Assembly (NCBI GenBank): GCA_903831655.1
Contig: CAIKYO010000210.1
Coordinates: 1 to 42,114, forward strand
Length of the DNA stretch: 42,114 bases
Direction of reading: 5' to 3'
From: an uncultured Burkholderiales bacterium
Lineage (GTDB): Bacteria > Pseudomonadota > Gammaproteobacteria > Burkholderiales > Burkholderiaceae_C
Position 1 is the stretch's first letter, and each line of letters opens with the position of its first letter. The position numbers and the translations under genes are program-made. Shown here one piece after another: positions 26,988-36,874 of this stretch. The notes below the pieces were generated by a model. The model was not told where the DNA came from, made no database searches, and saw only the letters and a list, made by a program, of their open reading frames with translations.

Positions 26988-27239
26988 ATGCCTAAATCTA
27001 AAAGTACCCCCTCCAAGGAACATCCCTTGCCTGAGACCTATGAGCTGGCTGTGCTGGAGCTTGAGGACTTGGTGCGCCAAATGGAAGCGGCTCAATTGCC
27101 TTTGGATGAGTTGCTGGTGGCGTATGAGCGAGGCTCGCAGCTGTTGACGTTTTGCCGTGACAAGCTCTCAAGCTTGGAGGATCAAATCAAACGTTTGGAC
27201 GAAGGGCAATTGAAGCCTTTGACGGGGGTTGGTGAATGA
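26988..27239 (+). CDS. xseB: Exodeoxyribonuclease VII small subunit
   Basis: Small subunit of the ssDNA-degrading exonuclease VII. The 83-residue helical protein has the family pattern [20 protein letters not shown], then [19 protein letters not shown] and [14 protein letters not shown] 26988 ([10 protein letters not shown]) is used. A TTG at 26976 has AAGGG about 10 nt upstream and might be the true start. Its stop overlaps the ispA ATG (ATGA), so the two genes are coupled, the usual xseB-ispA-dxs order of proteobacteria. The large subunit xseA is not in the window. Confidence 0.92.
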   Translation: MPKSKSTPSKEHPLPETYELAVLELEDLVRQMEAAQLPLDELLVAYERGSQLLTFCRDKLSSLEDQIKRLDEGQLKPLTGVGE

Positions 27240-28174
27240 GTCAAGTTCAGTCCTTCGATTGGGGTGGCTGGAGCGAGCAAGAGCTCAGAAGAATTGACTT
27301 GGCCATGCAAGAGTGGCTCAAACCCTTTGAGCCCCAAGCTTTGTTTGAGAGCATGAGACATGCTCTTTTGGGGGGTGGCAAGCGACTGCGTCCCTTGTTG
27401 TGTTTGGCTGCACGAGAGGCCATGCGGGAGTTTGATGGTCACACTCCTAGGCTCGATTTGGAGCAAGCCGCGTTGCGCGCGGCTTGTGCACTTGAGATGG
27501 TGCATGCCTATTCTTTGGTCCATGATGACATGCCCTGCATGGACAACGACGTGTTGCGTAGAGGATTGCCCACCGTGCATGTAAAGTTTGGGGAATCGAT
27601 GGCCCTTTTGTGTGGAGATGCGCTTCAAACTTTGGCGTTTGAAGTGATCACCCCTGAGTCTGAGGAGGTGGGCGAGGTCATACAGGCGCGGCTTTGTCGA
27701 ATTTTGAGCCGTGCTGCGGGCCTCAAAGGCATGTGCGGCGGGCAAGCGATCGATCTCTCCAGTGTTGGCTTGCAACTCAGTCAAACTCAGTTGGAGCTCA
27801 TGCACGCCAAGAAAACGGGCGCCTTGCTCAGAGCGAGTGTCCTCATGGGGGCGGCTTGTTCAAGTTTAGACAATGGGCAGTGGCAACACTGTGCACAATT
27901 TTTAACCACATTTGCTGAAAAATTGGGCCTCGCCTTTCAAGTCATTGACGATGTTTTAGATGTTGTCTCTGACGCCAAAACATTGGGTAAAACACCGGGC
28001 AAGGATGCATTGAATGACAAACCCAATTTTGTGGCTCTCATGGGTCTAGAGGGCGCCAAAGGCTACGCATTGGGTTTGTATGACGAGGCGTTGGATCAAT
28101 TGAGTCAAAGTGGTCTCAAGCACACGCAGGCTTTGAGTGCGCTGGCTCAACTTGTGGTTCACAGAAAGAGTTGA
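27236..28174 (+). CDS. ispA: Farnesyl diphosphate synthase (polyprenyl synthetase)
   Basis: Condenses DMAPP and IPP to geranyl and farnesyl diphosphate, feeding quinone and undecaprenyl synthesis. The 312-residue all-helical enzyme has GGKRLRP (47-53) for IPP binding, the first Asp-rich motif [10 protein letters not shown] (Asp97, Asp98, Asp103) and the second, VIDDVLDV, near residue 240. Tyr92 and Ser93, five and four residues before the first motif, match the C15 chain-length setting of bacterial FPP synthases. It overlaps xseB by 4 nt and dxs begins 1 nt after its stop, so the three form one operon. Confidence 0.95.
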   Translation: MSQVQSFDWGGWSEQELRRIDLAMQEWLKPFEPQALFESMRHALLGGGKRLRPLLCLAAREAMREFDGHTPRLDLEQAALRAACALEMVHAYSLVHDDMPCMDNDVLRRGLPTVHVKFGESMALLCGDALQTLAFEVITPESEEVGEVIQARLCRILSRAAGLKGMCGGQAIDLSSVGLQLSQTQLELMHAKKTGALLRASVLMGAACSSLDNGQWQHCAQFLTTFAEKLGLAFQVIDDVLDVVSDAKTLGKTPGKDALNDKPNFVALMGLEGAKGYALGLYDEALDQLSQSGLKHTQALSALAQLVVHRKS

Positions 28175-28175
28175 A

Positions 28176-30038
28176 ATGGAAGATTTACTGGGTGCGATCC
28201 ATGGTCCGGAGGATGTGAGGCGTTTGAGCCGTGCACAACTCAAACCCTTGGCTTCGCAATTGAGGACCTTTTTACTTGAGAGTGTGGCCAAAACGGGCGG
28301 ACACTTGAGCTCGAACTTGGGAACTGTGGAGCTCTCCTTGGCTTTGCACTATGTCTTTGACACCCCTCAGGACCGGTTGGTTTGGGATGTGGGGCATCAA
28401 ACCTATTCACACAAGATTTTGACCGGTCGCAAAGACCGCATGTCAACACTCAGACAGTTGGGCGGTTTGAGTGGTTTTCCCAAGCGAGATGAAAGCGAAT
28501 TTGACGCCTTTGGTACAGCCCACTCTTCGACAAGCATCTCGGCTGCACTCGGAATGGCTGAGGCCGCTCGAATCAAAGGTGAGGACCGCCGTGCGGTCGC
28601 CATCATTGGGGACGGCGCGATGACGGCGGGCATGGCCTTTGAGGCCCTTAACAACGCGGGTGTCTCAAAGGTCAATTTATTGGTGATCTTGAATGACAAC
28701 GACATGTCCATCAGTCCTCCTGTGGGCGCATTGAACCGATACTTGGCGCAATTGATGAGTGGTCGTTTTTATTCGGCTGCCAAGCAAGTGGGCAAGCAAG
28801 TTCTAAAAGGCGCACCGCCCTTATTTGAGTTGGCCAAGCGGATCGAAGAGCATGCCAAAGGGATGATCGTCCCCGCCACTTTATTTGAAGAGTTTGGATT
28901 CAACTACATTGGCCCCATTGATGGCCATGATCTGGATTCTTTGGTGCCGACACTTGAGAACATAAGGCGCTTAGAGGGGCCTCAGTTCTTGCACGTGGTG
29001 ACCAAAAAGGGGCAAGGTTATGGGCTGGCTGAGGCCGATCCGATTGCTTATCATGGACCGGGCAAATTCGATCCTGCCAAGGGCTTGGTGGCGACCCAGC
29101 AACCTCAACCCAAAACCTTTACCCAAGTTTTTGGTGAGTGGCTGTGTGACATGGCTCATGCAGATGCGCGCTTGGTGGGCATCACGCCAGCCATGCGTGA
29201 GGGCTCTGGCTTGGTTGAATTTGAGAGACGATTCCCAGATCGGTATTTCGATGTGGGCATTGCCGAGCAACATGCGCTCACCTTTGCTGCTGGCTTGGCA
29301 TGCGAAGGCATGAAGCCAGTCGTGGCGATTTATTCCACTTTTTTGCAGCGTGCCTATGATCAGTTGATTCATGATGCAGCACTGCAAAAATTACCCATGG
29401 TATTGGCTTTGGATCGAGCAGGGATCGTGGGGGCAGATGGCCCCACACATGCGGGCGTCTTTGACATTGGCTTTTTGTCGTGTGTGCCCAATGTGAGTGT
29501 GGCAACTCCCGCGGATGAACAAGAGTTGCGTCAACTCCTGTGCACGGCCTATGAACAGGATCATCCTGTTGCGGTGCGATACACGCGTGGCGCGGGTGTC
29601 GGCGCCCAGGTGACCAAAGACCTCACGCCTTTGCCTTATGCGAAGGGCCAGGAGAGGCGAGTTGGGAGACGGGTTGCTGTGCTTTGTTTTGGCAGCTTGC
29701 TCTATCCTGCATTGAAGGCGGCAGAAGCCTTGGATCTGAGTGTCATCAACATGAGATGGGCAAAGCCACTGGACACGGAGATGTTGATTCGGGTGGCGCA
29801 GACCCACGAGGCTTTGGTGACTGTGGAGGAAGGTCAAATTTTGGGAGGAGCAGGATCTGCCGTGTTATTGGCACTTCAAGCCGCAGGGCTTCATTTGCCC
29901 GTGCTCAATTTAGGGATCAAGGATGCTTTCACCGACCATGGGGACCCTGCTAAATTGTTGTCTCTTGAAGGTCTAGATGCCCAGGGCATTCAACACAGCA
30001 TTGAAGCGCGCTTTGGCGAGCTCTTGTCCAAGCCATAG
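28176..30038 (+). CDS. dxs: 1-deoxy-D-xylulose-5-phosphate synthase
   Basis: First enzyme of the MEP isoprenoid pathway, joining pyruvate and glyceraldehyde 3-phosphate with thiamine diphosphate. The 620-residue protein has [10 protein letters not shown] with His43, [10 protein letters not shown] with His74 and His79, the thiamine diphosphate motif [16 protein letters not shown] (145-160), and the transketolase-type activation segment VGIAEQHAL with its catalytic Glu. ATG 28176 is used, 1 nt after ispA; a longer frame to 28137 lies inside ispA. It is the last gene of xseB-ispA-dxs. Confidence 0.97.
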   Translation: MEDLLGAIHGPEDVRRLSRAQLKPLASQLRTFLLESVAKTGGHLSSNLGTVELSLALHYVFDTPQDRLVWDVGHQTYSHKILTGRKDRMSTLRQLGGLSGFPKRDESEFDAFGTAHSSTSISAALGMAEAARIKGEDRRAVAIIGDGAMTAGMAFEALNNAGVSKVNLLVILNDNDMSISPPVGALNRYLAQLMSGRFYSAAKQVGKQVLKGAPPLFELAKRIEEHAKGMIVPATLFEEFGFNYIGPIDGHDLDSLVPTLENIRRLEGPQFLHVVTKKGQGYGLAEADPIAYHGPGKFDPAKGLVATQQPQPKTFTQVFGEWLCDMAHADARLVGITPAMREGSGLVEFERRFPDRYFDVGIAEQHALTFAAGLACEGMKPVVAIYSTFLQRAYDQLIHDAALQKLPMVLALDRAGIVGADGPTHAGVFDIGFLSCVPNVSVATPADEQELRQLLCTAYEQDHPVAVRYTRGAGVGAQVTKDLTPLPYAKGQERRVGRRVAVLCFGSLLYPALKAAEALDLSVINMRWAKPLDTEMLIRVAQTHEALVTVEEGQILGGAGSAVLLALQAAGLHLPVLNLGIKDAFTDHGDPAKLLSLEGLDAQGIQHSIEARFGELLSKP

Positions 30039-30051
30039 AACACCTTTATAC

Positions 30052-30088
30052 AAGCCCGGCGTGGGTAAACCCGCGGTCAGCGGGGCTT
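30052..30088 (+). other. Branched stem-loop after dxs
   Basis: AAGCCC (30052-30057) pairs with GGGCTT (30083-30088), enclosing CGTGGG-TAAA-CCCGCG, a 6-bp stem with one G-T pair. It lies 13 nt after the dxs stop and has no T run. It may terminate dxs with Rho or stabilise the 3' end. Confidence 0.45.
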
Positions 30089-30174
30089 AAGAGGCGCTAT
30101 AAAATCAAAGTTTATGTGCAGTCACATTTGAGTGTAAGCTTGCGAATTGATTTAATTACAAGGAGAAAAAAGTC

Positions 30175-31257
30175 ATGGATCGTCGTTTAGTCATTAAAAA
30201 TGCAGGTTTGGCTGGTATTTTGGCCGCCGCAGTGGCGCCCAGTGTTCACGCTCAGGCTCAAGTTCGCTGGAGACTGGCTTCCAGTTTTCCCAAGTCTTTG
30301 GATACTTTGTTTGGTGGTTCTGAGCTTTTTGCAAAAACCGTCAAAGAGATGTCGGGTGGAAAGTTTGAGATTTCTGTGCACGGCGCTGGTGAGTTGATGC
30401 CAGCATTTGGTGTGGTCGATGGCGTGCAGCAAGGCTCTGTGGAGTGCTGTCACACGGCTGCTTACTACTTCACGGGCAAGGACGAAACCTTTGCCTTGGG
30501 TTGCGGTATTCCGTTTGGTTTGAACTCAAGGCAGCAAACCGCATGGATGTTTGATGGTCCTGGAATGAAACTCATGAGAGAGTTCTATGCAAAATACAAC
30601 ATCGTGAATTTCACCATGGGTAATACTGGCGCTCAGATGGCGGGTTGGTTCAGAAAAGAGATCAAGACCTTGGCCGATCTCAAAGGTTTGAAGATGCGCA
30701 TTGGTGGTGGCTTGGGTGGAAAGGTCATGGAAAAATTGGGCGTTGTGCCCCAAAGTTTGCCTGGTGGAGACATTTATCCCGCTCTTGAAAAAGGCACCAT
30801 TGATGCGGCCGAGTGGATTGGACCCTATGATGATTTGAAACTCAATTTCAATAAAGTGGCTCCCTTTTACTACTACCCAGGCTGGTGGGAGGGCGGCCCC
30901 CAGTTAGACTTGTTTGTGAATAACAAAGCCTACGATGCATTGAGTGCGGATCACAAAGCGATCTTAGAGGCAGCCTCTACAGTGGCTCACGTGAACATTC
31001 AAGCGCGTTATGACACCCATAATCCAGGTGCCTTAAAGCAATTGGTGGGCACCGGTACCAAGCTCAAAGCATTCCCCAAAGACGTGATGAATGGTGCTTA
31101 CAAAGAAGCCATGGGTCTTTACGAGGAGATCGCGTCTAAGAACGAGAACTGGAAAAAAGTCTACACCGAGTGGATCAAATTCAGAGCCGAGCAAGACTTG
31201 TGGTTCCGCTTTACTGAAGCGGAGTTTGACCGTTTCATGCAAGCGCAAAAAATGTAA
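30175..31257 (+). CDS. TRAP transporter substrate-binding protein (TakP/DctP type)
   Basis: Periplasmic receptor that captures an organic acid for a TRAP transporter. The 360-residue protein starts with MDRRLVIKNAGLAGILAAAV and a cleavage site after HAQA at about 28; the RR suggests Tat export, unusual but known for TRAP receptors. FPKSLDTLFGGSELF, PGGDIYPALEKGTIDAAEW and PYYYPGWWEGGP-like segments resemble TakP of Rhodobacter, which binds 2-oxoacids. This suggests a 2-oxoacid or related carboxylate ligand, but does not prove it. AAGGAG precedes the ATG. The gene is convergent with the permease genes, not in one operon with them. Confidence 0.92.
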   Translation: MDRRLVIKNAGLAGILAAAVAPSVHAQAQVRWRLASSFPKSLDTLFGGSELFAKTVKEMSGGKFEISVHGAGELMPAFGVVDGVQQGSVECCHTAAYYFTGKDETFALGCGIPFGLNSRQQTAWMFDGPGMKLMREFYAKYNIVNFTMGNTGAQMAGWFRKEIKTLADLKGLKMRIGGGLGGKVMEKLGVVPQSLPGGDIYPALEKGTIDAAEWIGPYDDLKLNFNKVAPFYYYPGWWEGGPQLDLFVNNKAYDALSADHKAILEAASTVAHVNIQARYDTHNPGALKQLVGTGTKLKAFPKDVMNGAYKEAMGLYEEIASKNENWKKVYTEWIKFRAEQDLWFRFTEAEFDRFMQAQKM

Positions 31258-31274
31258 TCTTCATCTCTCCCCTT

Positions 31275-31315
31275 TTGACCCCAAGCGCCTCTTGAAGGCC
31301 TCAGGGTCAAGAGGC
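31275..31315 (+). other. Mutually exclusive stems after the TRAP receptor gene
   Basis: TTGACCC (31275-31281) pairs with GGGTCAA (31304-31310), while GCCTCTTG (31287-31294) pairs with CAAGAGGC (31308-31315). Both are perfect and share CAA at 31308-31310, so only one can form fully. They lie 17 nt after the stop of the receptor gene. Confidence 0.45.
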
Positions 31316-31357
31316 TATGTAGTAGAAGACGGTTCCCTGGTGCAAAAGACGTTGAGT

Positions 31358-31379
31358 CCTGAGCATCAGGGATTTTTTT
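31358..31379 (+). terminator. Rho-independent terminator of the TRAP receptor gene
   Basis: CCTGA-GCA-TCAGG (5 bp, 3-nt loop) is followed by GA and seven T, ending at the stop of the convergent DctM gene. The stem is short but the T run is good. Confidence 0.6.
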
Positions 31380-32929
31380 CACTTCTTCACTTTGAAGAGT
31401 TCTTCCATTCTTTTTTGCTCATCGTCCTCAGGGGCTTTTTGAGCGTTGTTGCTCTCTGGAGCTTGCTCAGTAGCCAGAGGGTTTTGCTCGTCGGGTGATG
31501 GGCTCAAGGGCGTATCCATTGGCATTTCAATCACCACTTTGTCCAAATCGATCTTCTCCTCTTTGTCGATGAAGAGGGTGACACTTTGAGGTACAAAAAT
31601 GACGATCACCACCAAGATGAGTTGCATGATGACCCAAGGTATTGCGCCCATGTAAATGTCAGATGAGGCGATGGGCTTGGCAATACGGCCCTCTTTGAAG
31701 AGGGTGTCTGCAATGCCACGCAGGTAAAACAGGGCAAAACCAAATGGGGGATGCATGAAGCTGGTTTGCATGTTCACGCACAAAAGCACCCCAAACCACA
31801 CCAAGTCAATGCCCAGTTTGTTGGCCACTGGACCCAAGAGGGGCAGGATGATGAATGCAATTTCAAAAAAGTCCAAGAAAAAAGCCAAAAAGAAAATGAA
31901 GGCATTGACCACGAGTAAAAAGCCCACCTGTCCGCCGGGCAAACCTGTCAACATGCTCTCAACCCACTTGGCGCCGTCAACCCCTTGAAACACCATGGAG
32001 AAGACTCTGGAGCCAATCAAGATGAAGACCACCATGGCTGTCAAACGCATGGTGCTGTACATGGCTTCCCAAACCAACGATTTGGTGAGTCTGGCGTGAA
32101 TGGCAGCCAAGAGCAAGGCGCCCATGCAACCCATCGCACCAGCCTCGGTAGGAGTTGCGATGGCGGTATTCATGCCCGGCAATCCTCCCATGGAGCCCAG
32201 CACAGCGAAGATCAACAGAGCTGATGGAATGATGCCTTTGAGGCACTTGAACCACAAAGCCCAGCCCTTTAAAGTGCGGGCCTCTTTGGGGACACCTGGA
32301 ACATCTTGTGGCTTAAGGATACCTAGGGCAAAGGTGTAGAGCGCAAAGAGCGTGACTTGCAAAATCGCAGGGCCCCAAGCGCCTTTGTACATGTCGCCCA
32401 CAGAGCGACCCAATTGATCAGCCATGACGATCAAGACCAAAGAAGGTGGTACCAATTGAGTGATGGTGCCAGAGGCGGCCAAAACGCCAGTTGCGTAGCG
32501 CATGTTGTAGCCATACCGGATCATGACAGGCAATGAGATCAATGCCATTGCGATGACCTGACCGGCAACGGTGCCTGTGATGGCACCTAAGATGAAGCCC
32601 ACGATGATGACCGAGTAACCCAAGCCTCCTTTGACAGGGCCAAAGAGTTGCCCCATGGAGTCGAGCATGTCTTCTGCGAGTCCGCATTTTTCAAGCACGG
32701 CGCCCATGAAGGTGAAAAACGGGATGGCCAAAAGCAAATCATTGCTCAAGATGCCAAAAACGTTGAGGGGAAGGTTGGCCATGAAACTGGCAGGAAACCA
32801 TCCCATTTGAATGGCAAAGAGGCCACAACCCAGTCCCAGTGCAGACAAAGAGAAGGCCACGGGAAAGCCGATGAGCATCACCAAGACCAATAGGCCAAAC
32901 ATGATGGGTGCGAAGTTTTGCATTTCCAT
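31379..32929 (-). CDS. TRAP transporter large permease (DctM)
   Basis: Twelve-helix-class inner-membrane subunit that carries the substrate with Na+ or H+. The 516-residue protein has the DctM features IPFFTFMGAVLEKCGLAEDM, the GAITGTVAGQVIAM gate region, and VNMQTSFMHPPFGFALFYLRGIA. It is longer than typical DctM (about 425-440) because of a central insert near residues 200-260 and an acidic, low-complexity cytosolic tail of about 50 residues (about 465-516) rich in Glu, Asp, Pro and Gln. It follows the small permease by 15 nt and is convergent with the receptor gene. Confidence 0.93.
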   Translation of the reverse strand: MEMQNFAPIMFGLLVLVMLIGFPVAFSLSALGLGCGLFAIQMGWFPASFMANLPLNVFGILSNDLLLAIPFFTFMGAVLEKCGLAEDMLDSMGQLFGPVKGGLGYSVIIVGFILGAITGTVAGQVIAMALISLPVMIRYGYNMRYATGVLAASGTITQLVPPSLVLIVMADQLGRSVGDMYKGAWGPAILQVTLFALYTFALGILKPQDVPGVPKEARTLKGWALWFKCLKGIIPSALLIFAVLGSMGGLPGMNTAIATPTEAGAMGCMGALLLAAIHARLTKSLVWEAMYSTMRLTAMVVFILIGSRVFSMVFQGVDGAKWVESMLTGLPGGQVGFLLVVNAFIFFLAFFLDFFEIAFIILPLLGPVANKLGIDLVWFGVLLCVNMQTSFMHPPFGFALFYLRGIADTLFKEGRIAKPIASSDIYMGAIPWVIMQLILVVIVIFVPQSVTLFIDKEEKIDLDKVVIEMPMDTPLSPSPDEQNPLATEQAPESNNAQKAPEDDEQKRMEELFKVKK

Positions 32930-32944
32930 GTTATTTCTTTCTTC

Positions 32945-33484
32945 TTATTGCATGGGTTTTTCGTAGTGCAAATCAAGTTCAATGCGGCCCATCAAGTGAG
33001 CCACACGCTTAATCACCTCGCTCAGCCCTTGCAAGCACACCAGGCCAAAGCCAAGGGGCAAGAGGAGCATGACAGGCCATCTGAGCAGTCCTCCAGCATT
33101 GGCAGACATCTCCCCACTGCTCACCGCGTTCCAAAACAAGGGCCAACTGAGCCAGCCGATGAATGACATCACGGGAAGCAAGAAAAACAACAGACCCATC
33201 AAATCGATCCAAACGGGCCAGGACCCTTTGTACTTGCTGTAGAGTAAATCCACTCTCACGTGCTCGTTGAGCTTCAAGACCCAAGGGGCGCCCAGCATCA
33301 CCGTCACAGCAAACAAATACCACTGAATTTCAAGAAAAGCGTTGGAGCTCCAATCAAATCCGTAACGCACAAAGGCGTTCAGGGCTGAGACGGCTGCGGC
33401 CAAAAGCACGCAAAGGGTTGCCAAATGTGAGAATTGTTCGGTCAAGTGGTCAATCCACTTGGAGAGCTTGAGTAATGCGTTCAT
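32945..33484 (-). CDS. TRAP transporter small permease (DctQ)
   Basis: Four-helix membrane subunit that partners DctM. The 179-residue protein shows WIDHLTEQFSHLATLCVLLAAAVSA at the start, then VRYGFDWSSNAFLEIQWYLFAVTVMLGAPW, a typical DctQ core, and VRVDLLYSKYKG. It starts the dctQM pair, with coxS 406 bp away on the other strand. The 5' leader carries a hairpin at 33514-33528. Substrate specificity depends on the receptor, presumably the one at 30175-31257. Confidence 0.92.
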   Translation of the reverse strand: MNALLKLSKWIDHLTEQFSHLATLCVLLAAAVSALNAFVRYGFDWSSNAFLEIQWYLFAVTVMLGAPWVLKLNEHVRVDLLYSKYKGSWPVWIDLMGLLFFLLPVMSFIGWLSWPLFWNAVSSGEMSANAGGLLRWPVMLLLPLGFGLVCLQGLSEVIKRVAHLMGRIELDLHYEKPMQ

Positions 33485-33890
33485 GCAAATCTGTCCTTAG
33501 GGCTTCAAGGGAAAGGCTTTTCAAGCCTGCCCAATGACAAGCCCTCAGTTGGGCTCAGTTCAATAGGCGAACCTTAGATTTTAAACCCCGAGAAGTGCTT
33601 TTGCGTTTCACAGCTGCATTTGTGCCCTCTCAAGACCCCAAAAAGGCAAGGGAAAGGGCTCGTGATGGGATTAAGCTGTCGTGAAACTGACGAATTTGAG
33701 GGGTTCAAACCAAAGTTGCGTTTTGATGCAGAATCAGACTTGATCAATGGGGTTTTGAAGTGGCTTCAAAATTCCGTCTTTCACAAAATCTAAAAGTTGA
33801 CTAGGGTATTACCTATTTCGCTTTTTACCAAGACTTTCAATGATGAAGGTTTTGGGGTGAACCATTCATTTATCAATCTCGGAGTCCGTT
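33485..33890. other. 406-bp divergent regulatory region between dctQ and coxS
   Basis: No gene seen. On the dctQ side lie two perfect small hairpins, AGGCTT-TTC-AAGCCT (33514-33528) and AGCCC-TCAGTT-GGGCT (33540-33555). On the coxS side TTGACT at 33797-33802 resembles a -35 box, but no good -10 follows at 16-18 bp. The region likely holds the promoters of both the transporter and the hydroxylase cluster. Confidence 0.5.
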
Positions 33891-34358
33891 ATGCAGCAGT
33901 TAAAGATGAACGTCAATCAAAAAGAGGTGACCCTCAATGTAGAGCCCAATACATTGTTGGTTCAAGCCCTAAGAGAGTCATTGCACCTGACGGGTACCCA
34001 TGTTGGGTGTGACACGGCCCAGTGTGGGGCTTGTACCGTTTTGATGGACGGCAGAAGCATCAAGTCTTGCAACGTTTTGGCGCTACAAGCCGCGGGTTCA
34101 CACATCACCACCATTGAGGGCTTGGCACAGAAGGATGGAACCTTGCATCCCATGCAAGCCGCTTTCAAGGAGTGTCATGGATTGCAATGCGGATTTTGTA
34201 CACCAGGCATGGTCATGAGTGCAGTTGATTTGTGCTCTCGTCACCCCCATGCCGATGAAACTCAGATTCGTGAGCAGCTTGAAGGTAACTTGTGCCGTTG
34301 CACTGGATATCAAAACATCGTCAAAGCCGTCCAAATGGGTGCGGCCAACATGAAATAA
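33891..34358 (+). CDS. coxS: Molybdenum hydroxylase iron-sulfur subunit (CoxS-like)
   Basis: Electron-transfer subunit of a xanthine-oxidase-family hydroxylase. The 155-residue protein has two [2Fe-2S] sites: plant-type [10 protein letters not shown] with C40, C45, C48 and C60, and the helical-domain site CGFC (C100, C103) plus CRC (C135, C137). GGAG precedes the ATG by 6 nt. It heads the S-L-M-D-E-G cluster. The gene name follows the CO dehydrogenase nomenclature used for such clusters; the substrate is not proven. Confidence 0.92.
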   Translation: MQQLKMNVNQKEVTLNVEPNTLLVQALRESLHLTGTHVGCDTAQCGACTVLMDGRSIKSCNVLALQAAGSHITTIEGLAQKDGTLHPMQAAFKECHGLQCGFCTPGMVMSAVDLCSRHPHADETQIREQLEGNLCRCTGYQNIVKAVQMGAANMK

Positions 34359-34438
34359 AGCCCAATCGCTGGATTGAGCGCATGATTTTTCGTTTAATTT
34401 TTAAGTGATTCATAAAAAATACGATAGGGAGACACGTC

Positions 34439-36829
34439 ATGGGTGCATCTGATTTTTCCAATCTACCTCACATCGGTGAGTCTGTTCGCCGCAAGGAGGA
34501 CTACCGATTCTTAACGGGTGCAGGGCAGTACACCGATGACATTGATCTGCCCAACATGACGCATGCTTATTTTGTGCGCTCACCCCATGCCCATGCCAAG
34601 GTGCTCTCTGTCGATACAGCGGCTGCGCTCAAATCGCCTGGCGTGCTTGAAGTGTTCACGGGTCGTGATGTTCAGGGCGACAAAATCAATGGATTGCCCT
34701 GTGGTTGGCTGATCACCAGCACCGATGGGCAGCCCATGAAGGAGCCGGCTCACCCGATTTTGGCCTTGGACCGAGTGCGTTATGTGGGGGACCACGTTGC
34801 GATGGTGGTGGCTGAGACTTTGGAGCAAGCTCGAGCAGCGGCTGAATTGGTGGAGGTTCACTACGAAGAGCTCCCCAGTGTGGTCGATGTCGCGCAAGTG
34901 AGTGCAAAAGGTGCTCATCTACCCGTTTTACACCCTGAGGCACCTGATAATTTGTGCTATCACTGGGCCATTGGAGATAAGGGTCAAGTCGATGAGGCTT
35001 TTAAGCATGCTCATCATGTGACCAAGCTTGATTTGATCAACAACAGGCTGGTGCCCAATGCCATGGAGCCCAGAGCTGCCATTGGCTCCTACAACCGTGC
35101 CAGTGATGAGTACACCTTGTATGTCTCCAATCAAAATCCACACGTTGAGCGCTTGTTGATGACCGCGTTTGTGATGGGTTTGCCTGAGCACAAAGTACGT
35201 GTAATTGCTCCCGATGTGGGGGGCGGATTTGGCTCTAAGATTTACTTGTATGCGGAAGATGTGTGTTTGACTTGGGCTTCCAAAAAACTCAATCGCAACA
35301 TCAAATGGAATTGCGAAAGAGGCGAGGCCTTTTTAAGCGATGCTCACGGCAGAGATCATGCAAGTCACGCGGAGATGGCCCTGGATAAAGACGGTCATTT
35401 TTTGGCGTTGAGGGTACACACCAATGCCAATTTGGGCGCCTATTTGTCAACCTTCGCCACCGCTGTTCCGACCATTTTGTATGCCACTTTGTTGGCTGGT
35501 CAATACAAGACGCCTCAAATTTACGTTGAGGTGGATGCGTGGTTCACCAACACGGCGCCCGTTGATGCTTACCGTGGCGCAGGTCGCCCTGAGGCCACCT
35601 ATCTTTTGGAGCGCTTGGTCTCCCGTGCTGCTTGGGAAATGGGGATGGGTCAAGATGAAATTCGCACCAAGAATTTCATCCAACAATTTCCCTATCAAAC
35701 TCCAGTAGCTTTGCAGTATGACGTAGGTGACTTTCATGCTTGCATGAGCCAGGCTCAACAAAAAGCAGACGTCTCTGGATACGCCAAGCGCAAGGCCGAT
35801 TCCCAGGCTCGAGGTATGTTAAGAGGGGTCGGCTACTCAAGCTACATTGAGGCTTGCGGCATAGCACCGAGCAACATTGCGGGTGCGTTGGGAGCTCGTG
35901 CGGGCCTATTTGAGTGCGGTGAGGTAAGAGTTCATCCCACAGGGAGTGTGACCGTGTTCACGGGTTCTCACAGCCATGGCCAAGGTCATGAGACAACTTT
36001 CGCGCAAGTTGTGGCCGCTCGCCTGGGGTTGTCCGTTGATCAAGTCGATGTCGTGCACGGTGATACAGGCCGAGTTCCCTTTGGTATGGGAACCTATGGT
36101 TCTCGCTCCATATCGGTGGGGGGTGCTGCCATCATGAGAGCGATTGATAAGATTGAGACCAAAGCCAAAAAAATTGCCGCTCACTTGCTCGAAGCCAGTG
36201 ATGTTGACATCGAATTCAAAAATGGTGAATTCACCGTCAAAGGCACGGATAAGAAGGTCACATTTGGACAAGTCGCGCTGACAGCCTATGTGCCCCACAA
36301 CTACCCGCTGGACAAATTGGAGCCAGGGCTGAATGAAACGGCTTTCTACGATCCCACTAACTTTACGTTCCCCGCTGGCACCTACATTTGTGAAGTCGAG
36401 ATCGATCCTCAAACTGGGGTGACCCGTGTGGACCGTTTCACGGCCGTTGATGACTTTGGAACCATTATCAACCCCATGATCGTTGAGGGTCAAATTCATG
36501 GCGGTTTGGTTCAAGGTATTGGGCAAGCACTGCTTGAGAATTGTGTCTATGACCCCAAAACAGGTCAATTGCTCACGGGCTCCTTCATGGACTACACCAT
36601 GCCCAGGGCAGATGATTTCCCACATTTCGAGATTGGTCATGTGTGCACACCTTGCACGCACAACCCTCTTGGAACCAAGGGTTGTGGCGAGGCAGGAGCC
36701 ATTGGTTCTCCACCGGCTGTGATCAATGCCGTGCTTGATGCTTTGGCTCCATTGGGAGTCAAGGACTTGGATATGCCCGCAACCCCACACAGGGTTTGGG
36801 CGGCCATTCAAAAAGCAAGTCACGCTTGA
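34439..36829 (+). CDS. coxL: Molybdenum-binding large subunit, form II CO-dehydrogenase-like (CoxL)
   Basis: Catalytic subunit holding the molybdopterin cytosine dinucleotide cofactor. The 796-residue protein has GGGFGSK (261-267), the active-site loop AYRGAGR (377-383), and the catalytic Glu751 in GCGEAGAIG. Form I CO dehydrogenases have AYxCSFR with the copper-binding Cys; here that position is Gly380, so this is the form II (BMS) type, whose CO activity is doubtful and which may act on other substrates such as heterocycles or aldehydes. A GGGAG ribosome binding site lies 8 nt upstream. It follows coxS after an 80-nt AT-rich gap. Confidence 0.92.
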   Translation: MGASDFSNLPHIGESVRRKEDYRFLTGAGQYTDDIDLPNMTHAYFVRSPHAHAKVLSVDTAAALKSPGVLEVFTGRDVQGDKINGLPCGWLITSTDGQPMKEPAHPILALDRVRYVGDHVAMVVAETLEQARAAAELVEVHYEELPSVVDVAQVSAKGAHLPVLHPEAPDNLCYHWAIGDKGQVDEAFKHAHHVTKLDLINNRLVPNAMEPRAAIGSYNRASDEYTLYVSNQNPHVERLLMTAFVMGLPEHKVRVIAPDVGGGFGSKIYLYAEDVCLTWASKKLNRNIKWNCERGEAFLSDAHGRDHASHAEMALDKDGHFLALRVHTNANLGAYLSTFATAVPTILYATLLAGQYKTPQIYVEVDAWFTNTAPVDAYRGAGRPEATYLLERLVSRAAWEMGMGQDEIRTKNFIQQFPYQTPVALQYDVGDFHACMSQAQQKADVSGYAKRKADSQARGMLRGVGYSSYIEACGIAPSNIAGALGARAGLFECGEVRVHPTGSVTVFTGSHSHGQGHETTFAQVVAARLGLSVDQVDVVHGDTGRVPFGMGTYGSRSISVGGAAIMRAIDKIETKAKKIAAHLLEASDVDIEFKNGEFTVKGTDKKVTFGQVALTAYVPHNYPLDKLEPGLNETAFYDPTNFTFPAGTYICEVEIDPQTGVTRVDRFTAVDDFGTIINPMIVEGQIHGGLVQGIGQALLENCVYDPKTGQLLTGSFMDYTMPRADDFPHFEIGHVCTPCTHNPLGTKGCGEAGAIGSPPAVINAVLDALAPLGVKDLDMPATPHRVWAAIQKASHA

Positions 36830-36874
36830 GTGATAATATTGTCTAAACCTATTCGTTATTGAGAGCTTAAAAAC

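Noticed and set aside
30175-33484. One dctPQM operon
   Set aside because: The receptor gene is on the plus strand and the two permease genes on the minus strand, with a terminator between them.
33797-33825. Complete sigma-70 promoter for coxS
   Set aside because: TTGACT fits a -35 box, but no hexamer close to TATAAT follows at 16-18 bp.
34439-36829. Genuine (form I) aerobic CO dehydrogenase
   Set aside because: The loop at 377-383 is AYRGAGR; the copper-binding Cys of form I enzymes is replaced by Gly380.
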